NCBI GenBank assembly: GCA_003013855.2
Contig: PVNU02000424.1
Coordinates: 3,720,001-3,784,000, forward strand
Reading direction: 5' to 3'
Length of the DNA stretch: 64,000 nucleotides
Source of the DNA: Liriodendron chinense
Taxonomy: Eukaryota; Streptophyta; Magnoliopsida; Magnoliales; Magnoliaceae
Shown: in pieces, positions 20,325 to 31,535 of the stretch
How the letters are laid out: each line of letters opens with the position of its first letter
Position numbering within the stretch: the stretch's first letter is position 1
The notes under the pieces: generated by a model
Database searches by the model: none
What the model saw: only the letters and a program-made list of their open reading frames with translations
What the model was told of the DNA's origin: nothing
Made by a program: the position numbers and the translations under genes

Positions 20325-22280
20325 TGAAATTGCGGTTTTCACCGCTTGTAGAGATACTCGGAGATATGTCTATGGACCTAGAGGGGGGGTGAATAGGACC
20401 TTTTTAAAATTCTTTTCGCCTACTTATGCAATTCAACAAGTTTAAGCTAGGTAAGCAAGAACACCTTGGCTTCCAAGCCTTGGTGGGTCCAATCACAAGA
20501 CTAGCAAGAGTTAAGCAATAACCAACCCTAGTCTAAGCATGCATAGGAAGGAAATGATTCAACTAATTAAGCTACTAACCTATGCACCTTGTGTAGACTT
20601 ATGAGATTGAATCAATGAGCTCAAGTCTACACAAGTAGTGAAGGTACATCTTGTGCAAGGATGCCTAAAAAGTGCCTAGCATGCATTCATATCAATCATT
20701 CATAATTAAGTAATTAAACTAACAATGCAAAGATATCAATGTGCTCAATAACAATCACAAACACAAGGATGTATAGTGGTTCGACTACGTGTCTACTCCA
20801 CTCCCGGTTCAAGTACTCAACCCCTTTGAGCACACCGGCATTCACTATCGGAGGTTTTAAATGAGGTTCACCTCTCAACCTTTACACGGAGGTTTTATCG
20901 GTTCACCTCTCAACCGTATCCGGAGTTTTAGACATAGGCTAACTCTCAACCTTATCGCACGTTTACTCCCGTGTCGGAGGCTCCCCCTTGGAGACTTAGT
21001 TTAGGCCCGGCTGACGGGCCAAGGAACGGCTAACGTCCCTAAGGCGAGTTGACAAACAAACTCTAAAATGGACTCTCAAATGAGACAACTTACTTGTCGG
21101 ATGAGCCCCTTGTTTAGCGCCGGATTGGGTAGCTTGATCTCCGCTCTCCCGTGCTTCAATCAGCTTCCCTTTGCTCCCTCGATCGTGCCGCCGTTGCGTC
21201 GCCAATGCCTCAGCCACATTCGATCAAACACCTTGCATGCGATGCCTTGAAATGCCCAAGGTGCTAGGAGGATGGGTGAAACTCATACATGGGATGTGTA
21301 GGTTGTTCCAACTAGGAGATTCACCTAGAGAGTCTTCTAGAGGTCTTGGACAAAGGATATACCTATGTGGAATAGTGTCACACCTCTAGATTTGAGAGAG
21401 GAATCAAGTCATCTCTTGATAGCATTTGAATGCCCATACTTGTGTTTGAAACACAAGGGATATGACTTGAAAACCTCCTCTTTGAGGCCCCAAATGATGT
21501 ACAAGTTAAGTGTGGAATGGGCTCTCAAAAACTTCTCTTCCTTGCCCAAGAATGGAGCACCATATATATAGAAAAGAGGGCTCCAACGGCTCTAAAACGG
21601 GCAGAAAACGGTCATAAACGACCTGTCCCGACCTGTCCCGACCGGTCATGACCGGTCGGACTCCCCTGCTGAAGGACAAGCATTGCATAGGCCAAACACA
21701 TGGGCCGACCGGTCATGACCGGTCGGACCCCCTCACTGGACAGCCAAAATACATCAGGCCGACCGGTCATGACCGGTCGGCGCACTTTGCTGGACGTGTG
21801 TGAATGTGAAGGCCGACCGGTCATGACCGGTCGGCACGGCTTGCTGGACCACAATACCCGTGAAGGCCGACCGGTCATGACCGGTCGGCTGGCCATTTGC
21901 AAATGCAGCAGGGCTGCTGGCCGACCGGTCATGACCGGTCGGACCAGCCTGGTTCTCCCCTCCATAAAGCTGAACTCCTCATGATTCAGCTTGGTGATTT
22001 AGGCCAAGGTTAGGGTGATCAAAAGGGACACCTAGGGCCTATCAATGATGACTAAAAGGTTCTAAATATGGTCAAGGTCATCAAGGATACAAAGGGGATA
22101 GGTTTTGGTCGAGGTTAAGGCACCAAGGCATCTCATATACCTGAATCTTCTTCCTTGATGCGGCTTGATGTCTTGAGTCTTCGGTCTTCGTCTTCTTTGG
22201 GCTCCACCGACACTAGACTCACTGACGTAAGTGATTGACAAACAAGGTGCACTAGTATGCCACGGAAAAGTGCACTAACA
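20325..22280. mobile_element. Solo LTR, family S1, copy a (in integrase of B)
   Basis: 1956 bp beginning TGAAATTGCG and ending GTGCACTAACA, flanked by a perfect 5-bp target duplication CTTCC (20320-20324 and 22281-22285). Removing it together with one CTTCC restores a continuous integrase frame across the junction. No internal domain, so a solo LTR; family unknown and orientation uncertain, since both ends fit TG/CA. Related copies: 37612-39524 and the fragment 35527-35978. Confidence 0.85.
21638..21942. repeat. Six perfect 22-bp palindromes, 54-bp period
   Basis: Each is CCGACCGGTCA joined to its reverse complement. Starts: 21638, 21705, 21759, 21813, 21867, 21921; the last five are exactly 54 bp apart. 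The spacers differ from one another while the palindromes are identical. Confidence 0.9.
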
Positions 22281-22436
22281 CTTCCGGATCCTAGAGGAAA
22301 GTTCAAACCCTCATGGGATGGGCCGCTGATCATCAGAGAAGTACTTCCCGGAGACGCCCTCAAACTCACCAGCATGAGAGGGGTGGATCTTCCTGAGCCA
22401 ATCAACGCCGACAAGGTGAAGATCTTTCACGGGTAA

Positions 22437-22906
22437 GTCATTCTGAACTTATCAAGAGATACTTTAATAGAGCTGAAGTCAAGAAGTCGAAGCTAACACC
22501 TCTGAGAAATCATTTCCAGCCACCAACAAGTGTTTCAAATAAGGGGATTCAAAAGAAAAAAGAAAAAAGAATAATACAAAAAAAAGAGAAAAAAATACAA
22601 AAAAAGAGAAAAAAGAATACAAAAGAAAAAAAAAGAGAGAAAAAGAAAAAGGGAAGACAAAGCAAGGCACCCAAGAAAAATCAACCCAAGAAGAAACACA
22701 GTCATCCATCCATTCATCTCAGAAGGGTCTTTAGCTAAGACCGATAGCTCTATCATCGTAACCTGGGATAAGGGCTGAAAGACTGCCATCGGCCGGCAAC
22801 GACGGATTTCCGACCTCTAGCCGCCGCAGTTATCCAAAGATCCAGAAAAAAAAGGAAAAAAACAAAAAAAAAATAAAAAATAAAATGTGTGCTTAAACAA
22901 AGAGGG
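22437..22906 (+). other. Post-pol spacer with A/G-rich tract
   Basis: Non-coding. A purine-rich, strongly A-rich tract lies at about 22549-22680 (repeats of AAAAAGAG and ATACAAAAA), and A-runs at 22847-22885 precede the hairpin array. Confidence 0.5.
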
Positions 22907-23121
22907 CGGAGTGAAAACCCGAAAGGGCGCTCCGAGTAAAAACAGTGGGCATGCAGCGGACTTGGTGAAAACCCAAAAGGGCACCGAGGGTAAAAACAGC
23001 ATAGCTGCCAAGGGGCAGGCAAGATCAAACACCCAGGACGTGGTGAAAACCCGAAAGGGCGCCACGGGCAAAAATGACGGGAAAAGGCCGGCTGCGGTGA
23101 AAACTCGAAAGAGCGCTGCAG
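22907..23121 (+). other. Four tandem hairpins with compensatory changes
   Basis: Units at 22907-22934, 22961-22988, 23039-23066 and 23092-23121. Each folds as an outer stem of 7-8 bp, an AAAA bulge on the 5' side, a 3-bp inner stem and a tetraloop. Outer 5' arms are CGGAGTG, CTTGGTG, CGTGGTG and CTGCGGTG, with 3' arms CGCTCCG, CACCGAG, CGCCACG and CGCTGCAG: the sequence changes but pairing is kept. The inner stem is CCC/GGG in three units and CTC/GAG in the fourth. The loop is GAAA (AAAA in unit 2). Each is followed two to four bases later by YAAAAA. Sense strand of the retroelement, between the pol stop and the antisense genes. Confidence 0.8.
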
Positions 23122-23564
23122 GCAAAAATGGCTCAAATGAAAAATAAATAAATAAATAAATAAAAGTGCAGGTACCAAGAAATCAGACAGTCCAGATCCG
23201 TTCAAGCAGTCACAGTTCAAGAATAAGAAGAATGCAGTCAGGAACGAAGAGCTCTACAAATTCTGACAATCTCAGGAGGCAACAGTTTCCGTTGCCTACA
23301 CCTCTAGGGAACTAAAGGATCACACAAGACATCGGTCAAAGCATTGGCTGAGCCCCAGTTCTAATTCCTATATCCCGAAAAAAAATCCAGACACACTCAC
23401 AAGACAACTCATGGCACAATAGATTCTCAAAAAAGTTTTCTTCTTTTTCATTAAAAGCATCATATTTCTTTTACACATATCATGTCATCTTTTTTCGAAA
23501 AATACAAAAAATGCATCATCATCAATCATATATGCAAAAAGGAATGCGCAGGTGGCCAATACAA
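23122..23564. other. Spacer between hairpin array and passenger gene 2
   Basis: No gene. Begins with a TAAA microsatellite (about 23143-23164) and contains a small potential hairpin GGCAAC/GTTGCC near 23280. It presumably carries the 3' end of passenger gene 2 on the - strand. Confidence 0.4.
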
Positions 23565-26108
23565 TCAATCTCTACCCTCCTCCTCGGCCACATCAGGTAA
23601 GTCCTCTGACTCATAATGAAATAGCCTCGCTCTCAACCTACTCACCTCCATACGCAGGTAATGCACCTCATCGCGCTCAAGGGTATGGATCATGACCTCC
23701 TCATCAGATAACCTCTGATCGGCAGCCAATCTCCTCGACATCATCTCACAATGATACCGAAGTGCGGAGATCTCAGACAGCAAATGGCCATGAGTGGCCA
23801 AAAGGAAACCAGGATCAATGAACGGGCGCTCCTCAAAGAGTTCATATGAACCAGATGAAGAATCGGCATCTCCAAGGATATCCTACTCATCCTCATCAGC
23901 GTCTGGTGCCAGCAAGGGATACGTCGATACAAAGACTGCTCAGCAACCCAGTACTGATATGGGGCGGTCGCCATCGGAAAGGCCCGCAACTCAAAACCAA
24001 GCAGATCAGCAGTCAGATAACTCGCCCAAGATCCATTGACCCAAGTCCTAAAGTCAGAGATCCTAGATGGAAGCGCTCGGCGCCCGATACCCATAAAAGC
24101 AAAAAGAGGAACATCCTGCTCGTACCCAAACTGCCGCAGGAACCGGGTAGGGTGGTAGGAAAAATAAGATCGAAAGCCTACCAACATCAGAGGAAGGCGG
24201 TGTGCATCGCAAAGCATTGGAGGAAGTGAAAGCCAAGATGACTCCCAACGAACATTCCAGTCACGAAGATCAGCGAACATCCTGCGATACAAAGGCTCGC
24301 TCATCCTAGCTGTGTGCAGAAGAAACTTCATGATATGTCGCATAAGGTCGAGGCGACGGGTGTCAGGAAATGGTACAGGAACAGTCAGCGAAAGACACTC
24401 CCATAACCAAACCTAATCATAAGAAGGAAAAGAAGTTCAGCTAGAGCAAAGCAATTCCTAAAAAGCAAGAAAGGAAAGGTACAGAAAAGATACCTGAAGA
24501 AATGCACAGCAGCCGCGAAGGACACGAGTGCGGCCCAGGGCACAGTCAGTCAGCCCATTAAACAGCTCGGCCAAGATGAGAGAAATGACCCCCTGCCGTC
24601 GGATAGCTCGGCTCATCACCTCAAAAAGCAAAGGAGTCTGGGACCTGCGCCATCCCGAGAATAGCACCTCAGCTATCAAGCAGAACATCAGTGCGTTCCG
24701 AGTAAGGATAGAATCGGCCACATTCCGAGGACCTAAAAAAAGATCATACAGTAAGTCCAAGGAGAACATTACAGCATCCTGGCTGGCAGCTGCAGGCCGA
24801 ACAAGATAGGGGATCCCAAACCAGTTCTGCGGTGTGGTAGTCTTCGGCGATGTCTTCGGCGAGAAATACTGAGTATAATCCCAAGGTAGGCCTGTCAAGC
24901 GTGCAAGCTCCTCCAAAGAGGGTCCCATCTCCATATCGTTGAAAGCGAACAAGTTCAACGAAGGGACCCAGTCAATCAAGGCAGCTCCGAGCATCCTCCA
25001 ATCTATGTCAACTCTAGCCATATGGATCAGACTGCCGAAGCCATAGGACTCCAAATCCCGAATCTCATAAGTTGACAAACTATCAAGGCAAGAAAGCAGC
25101 CGTGGCGAGCAAGAAGGACGAGGAAGCAGCTAACAAGTCCTCACTGGTACCCCCTCCAGAACAAAAGGCCCAGAAATCAATGAAAGATCATCGAGGATCA
25201 GAAGATCAACGGGCGAAGAAGAAGGAAAAGCTGGAACCTCTGCAGACTCGACAGCCCCTGACCTGCCCTCAGTAACGGCTATGTCTGATATAGTCACATC
25301 ACTGTCCAAAACTGTCATAACCTCAGCCGCATGAGAAGACTCGCCCACCTCATGAACAGAGTGCGCAAAAGACCGACAATCAGGAGAAGGACGATACTCT
25401 CCAGCGAAAGGGCTATCAGCAAGGATCACACCACACATCGTGGCATCTTGGCCAACATGACCATAAAAAAATACATCTGAACGATCAAGAAGGGTTCCGG
25501 CTACCCCAATCAAAGAATCAACGGTCAGATCCGGACCTGCGGCCCTCTCCAACAGGAAATCATAAATCCAGTCATCATCTTGGCCAATCAAAGGGATCAT
25601 CGAGGCATCCACACCGTCCATCATCAGGGGGACATCATCAATGATCACATCAAGTCTACCCAAACAAGTATGCCGCACATCTCGGCCATCATCAAGAGCA
25701 TCAAAACCATCAAAGGTATCATCTGAACCATCCATACCATCCAGACATGGATCAGCCCATCTATGTCCATCATACCCCCACACCACCATCAATCACATCA
25801 TCTAAGTGGCCCACGGACAAGGGATGCATAGCCTCACCAATGGCCACACTTCCCATCTCATCCATACCATCCAAAATCCCATCATCTAATGCTCCATTCA
25901 AATCCAAATTTACAGCCATCCCACCATTTATGGAGTCATTCAAAGCTCCACCAACCACCAAGCTTAAGTCTTCATCAATACCCCCACTTAATGCCCCATC
26001 TACCCCATCCATTAAAGGCATCTCCCCTTTATCAAAGCTCATTTGAAAATCTGAAGTGTGGGACCCATCATGAACAGTCCCCACAGCCCTTAAATCTCCA
26101 TCGTCCAT
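23565..26108 (-). pseudogene. Antisense passenger gene 2, copy B (DUF7745-like protein)
   Basis: The most complete copy. From ATG 26108: an Asp/Gly/Met-rich N-terminus (about 26108-25450), then the DUF7745-like domain (about 25085-24494) with YGFGSLIHMARVDIDW, FNDMEMGPSLEELARLTGLP, LILAELFNGLTDC and GCCAFLQ. A GT-AG intron (24493-24413) is followed by exon b, 24412 to stop 23567-23565, with WESSWLSLPPML, LRQFGYEQDVP and a C-terminal coiled coil (ISALRYHCEMMSRRL onward). Lesions: a one-base deletion near 25780, TAG at VRTC (A has CAG), a TAG in the acidic stretch and a frameshift near 23925. Gene 1 lies upstream on the same strand and pol lies tail-to-tail. The QFG..Q.VP segment is typical of PMD/DUF7745 proteins. 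Role unknown. Confidence 0.65.
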
Positions 26109-26871
26109 TGTTTGAGAGAGGATAAAGTGAGAAGAAGACAAAAAGAGAAGAAAAGATGAGACAAAGAGAGGAAACATGGCTGGAATCGAAAAGCCTAGTA
26201 CAGGGAATGAGGAGACAGCAACAGAAAGCAGGGGAGGAATGTCCGAACCAGAGCCCATACGGACGCGCTCTCTCTCTCTCTCCGCGGGATTGGCTCCATG
26301 GTTGTTGGTAGGTGAGGCTGACAGTCCACATCAACAGATGGCACCCTGAGGGCCACCTAAGGCTCCAATCCATTCCAGATTTCGATTGAGATCGATCAGA
26401 ATCATTTGGAAGGTACCCCACCTATCCAATCACTAAGCACTGCGGCCAGAATGGGTCTGATCAAGTCAAAGAGAGGGAAAGATGATCAAGAGAGGGCCAT
26501 AAGCAATCTAAGCCATTCGAAGACCAGATCAGCATGATCTAAACCATGGAAAAGCTTACATAAGTCATGAAATAGCAAGATCAAAGGTTTGATCATCAAG
26601 AAAGAAAGCCAGGTCCAAGATCCGATCATCAAATGGGCCCACAAGGCCTAATCAAACAATCTGAACCGTTCAAGTCATCATCCATACAGTTAAGAAGTCT
26701 CATCTCCCACAAATCATTAAAGAATGAGTCAGAAATCAAAGCATCCAGGCGTCATCAAGTAATCTGTGAAGAATTGAGGTTGTATATTCATCCAAAAGAT
26801 TTCGATACAGAAGAAAGTAAGAGCAAAAAGTTGTACATCAAGCAAGCTGAATACACCTTCACAAAAGCAGG
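26109..26871. other. Spacer between passenger genes, copy B
   Basis: Equivalent of 1781-2861 in A but with a single copy of the 280-bp segment. A CT-rich tract on the - strand (about 26110-26170) precedes gene 2. No gene seen. Confidence 0.45.
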
Positions 26872-28366
26872 CTACAAGTCGCCAACATAGTCGTCATTGT
26901 CCCTCCTCTCGTCCCGCTCTCGACGGTAAAGATCCATCAAAGGAGCTGTCACAGAGCCTCCAGCGTATCTGCGACGGCCCCCTGGAACATAGAGCGGAGG
27001 AAGCAGAGGCCCCTGGCCGTACAGCAAATACCACTCATCATAGTCGCCATCCGGGATCGTGAAACGAAACCCAGGCTGGCCCACAAGAGCATCAGCCATC
27101 TCATCAGCTGGGATCTGAGCAGCTGGAGGAGGTGCAGAACAAGGGACCCGAGCCACCCCAGTGACCTGCCGAAGCAGCCTCTCACCCAGATACCACTGAA
27201 ATGATTCAGCGTCAGAAAGCATGATACAAAGACATGAAGCATCATATGCCTCCACACGCTGAGGGGTGTAATAGAGAGGGAAGCTGGCGTACGGCATCCG
27301 AACGAGCTACAGCAAATGAGGTCACCACGATCAGTTAACAGTGCAGCACAACGAATAAGGAAAGCAAGAAACTTACATCATCAACGGTCAATCCATCTAT
27401 GTCGGCACGCCAGTTGTCTCCGGAGACTCGAGAGTTCTGCTGACGATTTTGTTGATGACAATACATGTGGCGATATAAAGATGGCTCAATGTCGTCTCGT
27501 ATCCTCGGCGCAAGGTGGGGAAAATGGTCATAAAAGCAAGTCTGGGAAAGGGCACACCTAACGATTAAAGAGAGAAAGAAGGTAAATGTCTCCAAGAAAG
27601 GAGAAAGAAGAAATACCTCAACGACAGGCCAGAAACCTGTGTAGGACCGGCTATTCCGACAGGTCTTATCCAGACCTTGGAGAATATGAGTCGGGATAGC
27701 CCCATTCCAATTGTAGGGATGGTGAAGATCCTCAACCAAGCGAAGAAATTTAGGATCGACCCTCTCGTTTGTGTGGCAGAGAAGGAAAGACCCAAAGGCA
27801 TAAGTGATCATGGCCCGTGCTTTGTGGAAGGCCTCTAGCTTGGTAGTGGGGGTGACGGAGGTAAAAGTGTTATAGAACCATCGCATCTTTACTTGATGGC
27901 CTTGGAATTCATCCTCGGGTGGGACATCACCAACAAGCCATAGCCAGTCAGTGGAAGTGATGGGAGCAAGAGAGCTGACTTGGGGAACAACTGCCCCATG
28001 AAATGGAAAGCCAATTTGCATATAAATATCCAGGGGAGTTATTCCCCATTCACCACAAGGGAGCTGAAAGGTGTGGGTCTCGTCCCGCCACCTCTCGCAA
28101 AGGGCCGCAAGCATCATGCGGTTGGCACTGTTGTTATGGAAGCGTAAGGTAAGGAGGCCAGCAAAAGGAGTACCAGCCAATACTCGTTCAAGCAAAGGCT
28201 ATGGATGCTTCACCCAGTTATCCCAGTGATCCCTGGTACCTCGACCCTTGATGGCAAGAAGAGGTTGGTGCTCCATAGCCAAGGAACACATATGGTCCCC
28301 TCGGCGGATGATGAAGGCAGGATCATCCTCATCAATCACCCGGCGTCCTCTTGTACCGTCCGCCAT
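26872..28366 (-). pseudogene. Antisense passenger gene 1, copy B (plant mobile domain protein)
   Basis: Exons 28366-27617 (750 nt), 27541-27377 (165 nt) and 27306-26872 (435 nt, including the stop): 449 codons. The only lesion I see is TAG at 28199-28201, where A has CAG. Splice sites agree with copy A, both introns in phase 0. Domain content is as in A: ALCERWRDETHTFQLPCGEW in exon 1, GFRFTIPDGDYDEWY and a charged Arg/Asp tail in exon 3. No transmembrane segment. The lesion differs from that of A, so each copy decayed on its own from an intact ancestor. Confidence 0.78.
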
Positions 28367-28371
28367 TGAAT

Positions 28372-30482
28372 CCTACAAGCTTGGCAAGGTAAGTCCCTAT
28401 CCTTTACCTGTTAAAATCCAAATTATCATCCAGGAGACCCATGGGATTGGACTCACATTCAAATGCAAGATCCAAAGTCCGACTCCATGTGTTACCTAGG
28501 ATATGTATTGGTCCCATTGAAGAAAGCAAGGCCCACCTTAAAGAAGGTTGCATGCCATGCCTTAGGCAAGAAAAGTCCATCATCAAAGGACACATTTTGG
28601 ACAAAAAATGCATTCAAGTGCCATGAGATCAACAAGGGATAAGAATCCTACTTCACTTGAGAAGTCCCTCTTCAAAGTCCATATGTGGCCAAGGACTGGT
28701 TCACTTTTCATACCAAGTCCATGATTCTCATTTAAGATGTTTCCATCTTTTTTTACACATGTGTATGGACAAGTGGACGATAATAGGGAAGTGGGCCCCC
28801 AAGAGCAACCCAAATGCCTCACCTCAATGGATTGAAGGGAGCACATAGCCCACTTGAAGAACATGAGCACCCATTCATGGGTTAACCATGGGCAACCCTA
28901 TGTGCATCATCTTGATGAGAGTTTTAACCATGAGAGCCCAACATGGCGGTCTACCCACAAACATATGAATCAAAGAAGCTAATGTTAAAAATTGGATGCA
29001 CATAGCCCACATGAAGAATCAAAGTTGGAAATGTCCAAGCAAGGACAAATTTGGGCAACTCATGTGCACCAATTTCTTTGCAAGAAAAGGAGACCATTTG
29101 AGCACAAAAGAGCATAACTTGATGAGTCACCCAACCATCATGAAATGGCTAGGACTGATATACATAGCCCAGTTGAAGATCAAAATCCAAAATGCCCCAA
29201 AGCATGGGTCAAAATTGGGCAATTTATGGGTATCATTCTTTCTCACAAATTTCAAGGAAAAACACTCATCTTTGAGAATGATGGTGGATGACCCACCAAG
29301 TACCCCAAGAGAAGTTCAAGGAGCTATGGTTGCATGGATAGCTCACTTGAGGAGGAATCATCCATTTGAGATTGATAACATCTAAGGAAACTCTTGAGAA
29401 CCACTTTCCTACCACAAGGAAAAACCATTTGAACTTAGTAAGATTGTTGGAACAACTCACTCATGGGACTTGTAGATGATCAAGTGACTCAAGTCCTCCA
29501 TCCATCAAAAGAAAAAGCATGAAAGAAAAAAAAAAAAAAAAAAAGGCCTACATGGACAAAGTGTAGTGGTGCACACATGGTCCAAAGAAATCCAAGCTTC
29601 AATGAAGGCCCAAAAGCCCATCCATATGGAAAAACTCCAAGGAACCCACCACACTTTGTACAAGGATGTACATCATAATCAAGAGATGGTGGAAGATTTG
29701 GGCTACTTGTCCATAAAGGCCCAACTAAGAAATCTAGCCCACTTGAGATCCAAGTGAAGAATGGGCTAGTCACCTTGGTCCATACACATGTAAAGAAAGA
29801 TGGGGTCACCTAAAGTGAGCCCCATGAGCCCAAAACTTAAGATGGGCCCCACCATGCCCATGGGCCCAAATCTTGAAAAGAAGATGGAAAAGAAAAAGAA
29901 AGCTCCAAAGGAAATGACAAGAGAGAAAGTAAGAGGGAGCCCAAATGAAGCATTGGGCCCATCAAATACAACGAGGGCCATGACTTCACTTTGAGCCCAT
30001 TTGATACACATGAAAAGAGGCCCAACTCCCATAAAGAAAGATAGGATATTTTGCCATGCACACTTGATGGACATAGCAAAATTACCCTTTACATACACAT
30101 GAAGGGAGTATGAAAAGAAGAAAAGAAAAAAAAAATGAAATGGAAAGCTTGCAATGTCCTTCTCCATGCACCACCTTTGAAAGAGATTGGGGATCTAGAA
30201 AAAGGTCAAGAACACTTAGGCCCACCTTCACTTCTTTTGAAATAGCTACATGAAGAAAAGAAAGGAACCATGAGAGATAATGAAGAAGGAAAAGGACAAT
30301 AAAGAGAAAGGAAGTGGTCCATACCTTTACCACTCACCAAAGAGGGACCACCTTGCTGTCCCAAAACTTCTCTAAGGCCCACCACTTGAGAGAAGCAAAC
30401 AACCACCAAAAGTAGAAAGAAAACTTTAAGAAAGAAAGATTATGAGAGAGAGAAGAGAAAGATTGCACGTTGGAAGGGGTAA
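28372..30482 (-). other. 5' leader and probable 5'UTR intron of passenger gene 1, copy B
   Basis: Same layout as in A: CT-rich leader, donor GTGAGT near 30339, acceptor TTGTAG immediately before the start exon. A poly-A run lies at 29527-29543. No conserved reading frame. Confidence 0.45.
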
Positions 30483-30519
30483 GGATGCCCCATGTTATAT
30501 AGGAAAGGGGAGGGCACCC
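30483..30519 (-). promoter_or_regulatory. Antisense core promoter, copy B
   Basis: TATATAA on the - strand (30495-30501) between GGATGCCC (30483-30490) and GGGCACCC (30512-30519): the inverted repeat of A and C with one mismatch. A CT-rich leader lies downstream on the - strand. Confidence 0.5.
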
Positions 30520-30937
30520 TTTTACCCAACCCACTGAAGAAACCAAAGGGCAGGGACGGCTTGGGCGGCGCCTAGGGGGCCATCCTACCTCTCACCTAGT
30601 TAAAATGACTTCTCACCCTCTCTCCTTGGGAAGAACTCCTCCTTGGGAAGGGTGGTTGCAAGTGAATCTTGTACCTCCATGTAAGAATGAAGTGATGGAA
30701 GAGAATGGTGAGAAAAAGTAAGGAATCTCACCAAAATCTCATCTTGTGAGAAATTGGTGAGAAATTAGCTTGATGATGTGGAAAAAGTTTCATGGAATTT
30801 TCAAGAAAAAGAAAAAGAATTTACTTGGTCAAACAGCGATCTTAACCATCCAAAGGCATGACCTAATGATCTGAACCATTCTAAGAAGAATCCCCGGAAT
30901 CTCCCACTTTGATTGCTACTGTCTTGTACATATTTTG
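30520..30937. other. Upstream flank of antisense promoter, copy B
   Basis: Non-coding, matching 6468-6876. Nothing further recognised. Confidence 0.4.
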
Positions 30938-31535
30938 GGTCCGAAGACCTTAAACTACATCGGGATCAAGATCCCGAGGGACTTTCAATAAAAACCGGCA
31001 TCAGTCTGGATCGAATCAAGATCCGACGACCCCGGACATTTTTTGAAAACCAAAAAATATACATATACATATCTCTTGTACATATTTTAGGTCCGAAGAC
31101 CTTAAACTACGTCGGGATCAACATCTCGAGAGATTTTTAATAAAAACCGACATCGATCCCAGCCGTTCGAGCTTGGATCTGATGACCTGGATCATTTCAA
31201 AAATAAAAAAAATGTGATTTCCAGCATCGCTTGTACATATTTTTTGTCCGAAGACCTTAAACTACACTAGGATTAATTTCTCGGGGGACCTTTCTCGCTT
31301 TCAACCAAAAACCGGCATCAGCCTCGACCGCTGGGATCAAGGTTTGATAACCCAGATCATTTCCAAAAATACCAAAAAGATTTCAAGCTTTCCATAAAAC
31401 CAGCATCAACTTCGATTACTTGAGTGGAAGTCTAGAACTTTTTCAAAAAAAAAAAAAAATTCACCATCAATTTCACAAATTCATCCTCAGTGGTCCGAAG
31501 ACCTAAAACTACACTGAGATTAACTTCTCGGGGGC
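30938..31535 (+). repeat. Hairpin-pair tandem array, copy B (four units)
   Basis: Units at 30938, 31090, 31245 and 31492. Cores TCCGAAGACCT and AAACTAC are kept. The second stem is TCGGGAT/ATCCCGA (unit 1), its near form (unit 2), CTAGGA/TCTCGG (unit 3) and CTGAGA/TCTCGG (unit 4). Two units fewer than in copy A. Confidence 0.65.

Larger units (their letters stand above)
19115..22436 (+). pseudogene. Integrase of copy B, split by a solo LTR
   Basis: The HHCC zinc domain (about 19438-19560: GPHMNGHMMAKK and CFKCQEH) is followed by the DDE core: WGLDIIS, IITDNGTPFVN and VESANKT. There is a TAG at 19904 before MNGGVES and a frameshift near 20135. The solo LTR at 20325-22280 interrupts the C-terminal domain; the protein resumes at 22281 with DPRGKFKPSW, LPGDALKL and a last codon before TAA at 22434-22436. 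It would insert the cDNA into the genome. It cannot be functional in this copy. Confidence 0.85.

Noticed and set aside
21638..21942. CRISPR-like array of regularly spaced repeats
   Set aside because: Repeats are perfect palindromes inside a plant solo LTR, spacers are 32 bp and LTR-derived, no cas genes and no prokaryotic context.
21612..21984. Reading frames of RPVMTGR repeats on both strands as proteins
   Set aside because: They come from a palindrome repeated every 54 bp (18 codons), which forces the same peptide on both strands; no start context or conserved domain.
20347..22280. Left end of S1a at TGTAGAG (20347)
   Set aside because: Flanks CCGCT and CTTCC do not match; starting at 20325 gives a perfect CTTCC duplication and restores the integrase frame.
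22479..23220. Phe/Leu-rich frames on the - strand
   Set aside because: They are the complement of A-rich DNA and the hairpin array; composition alone explains them.
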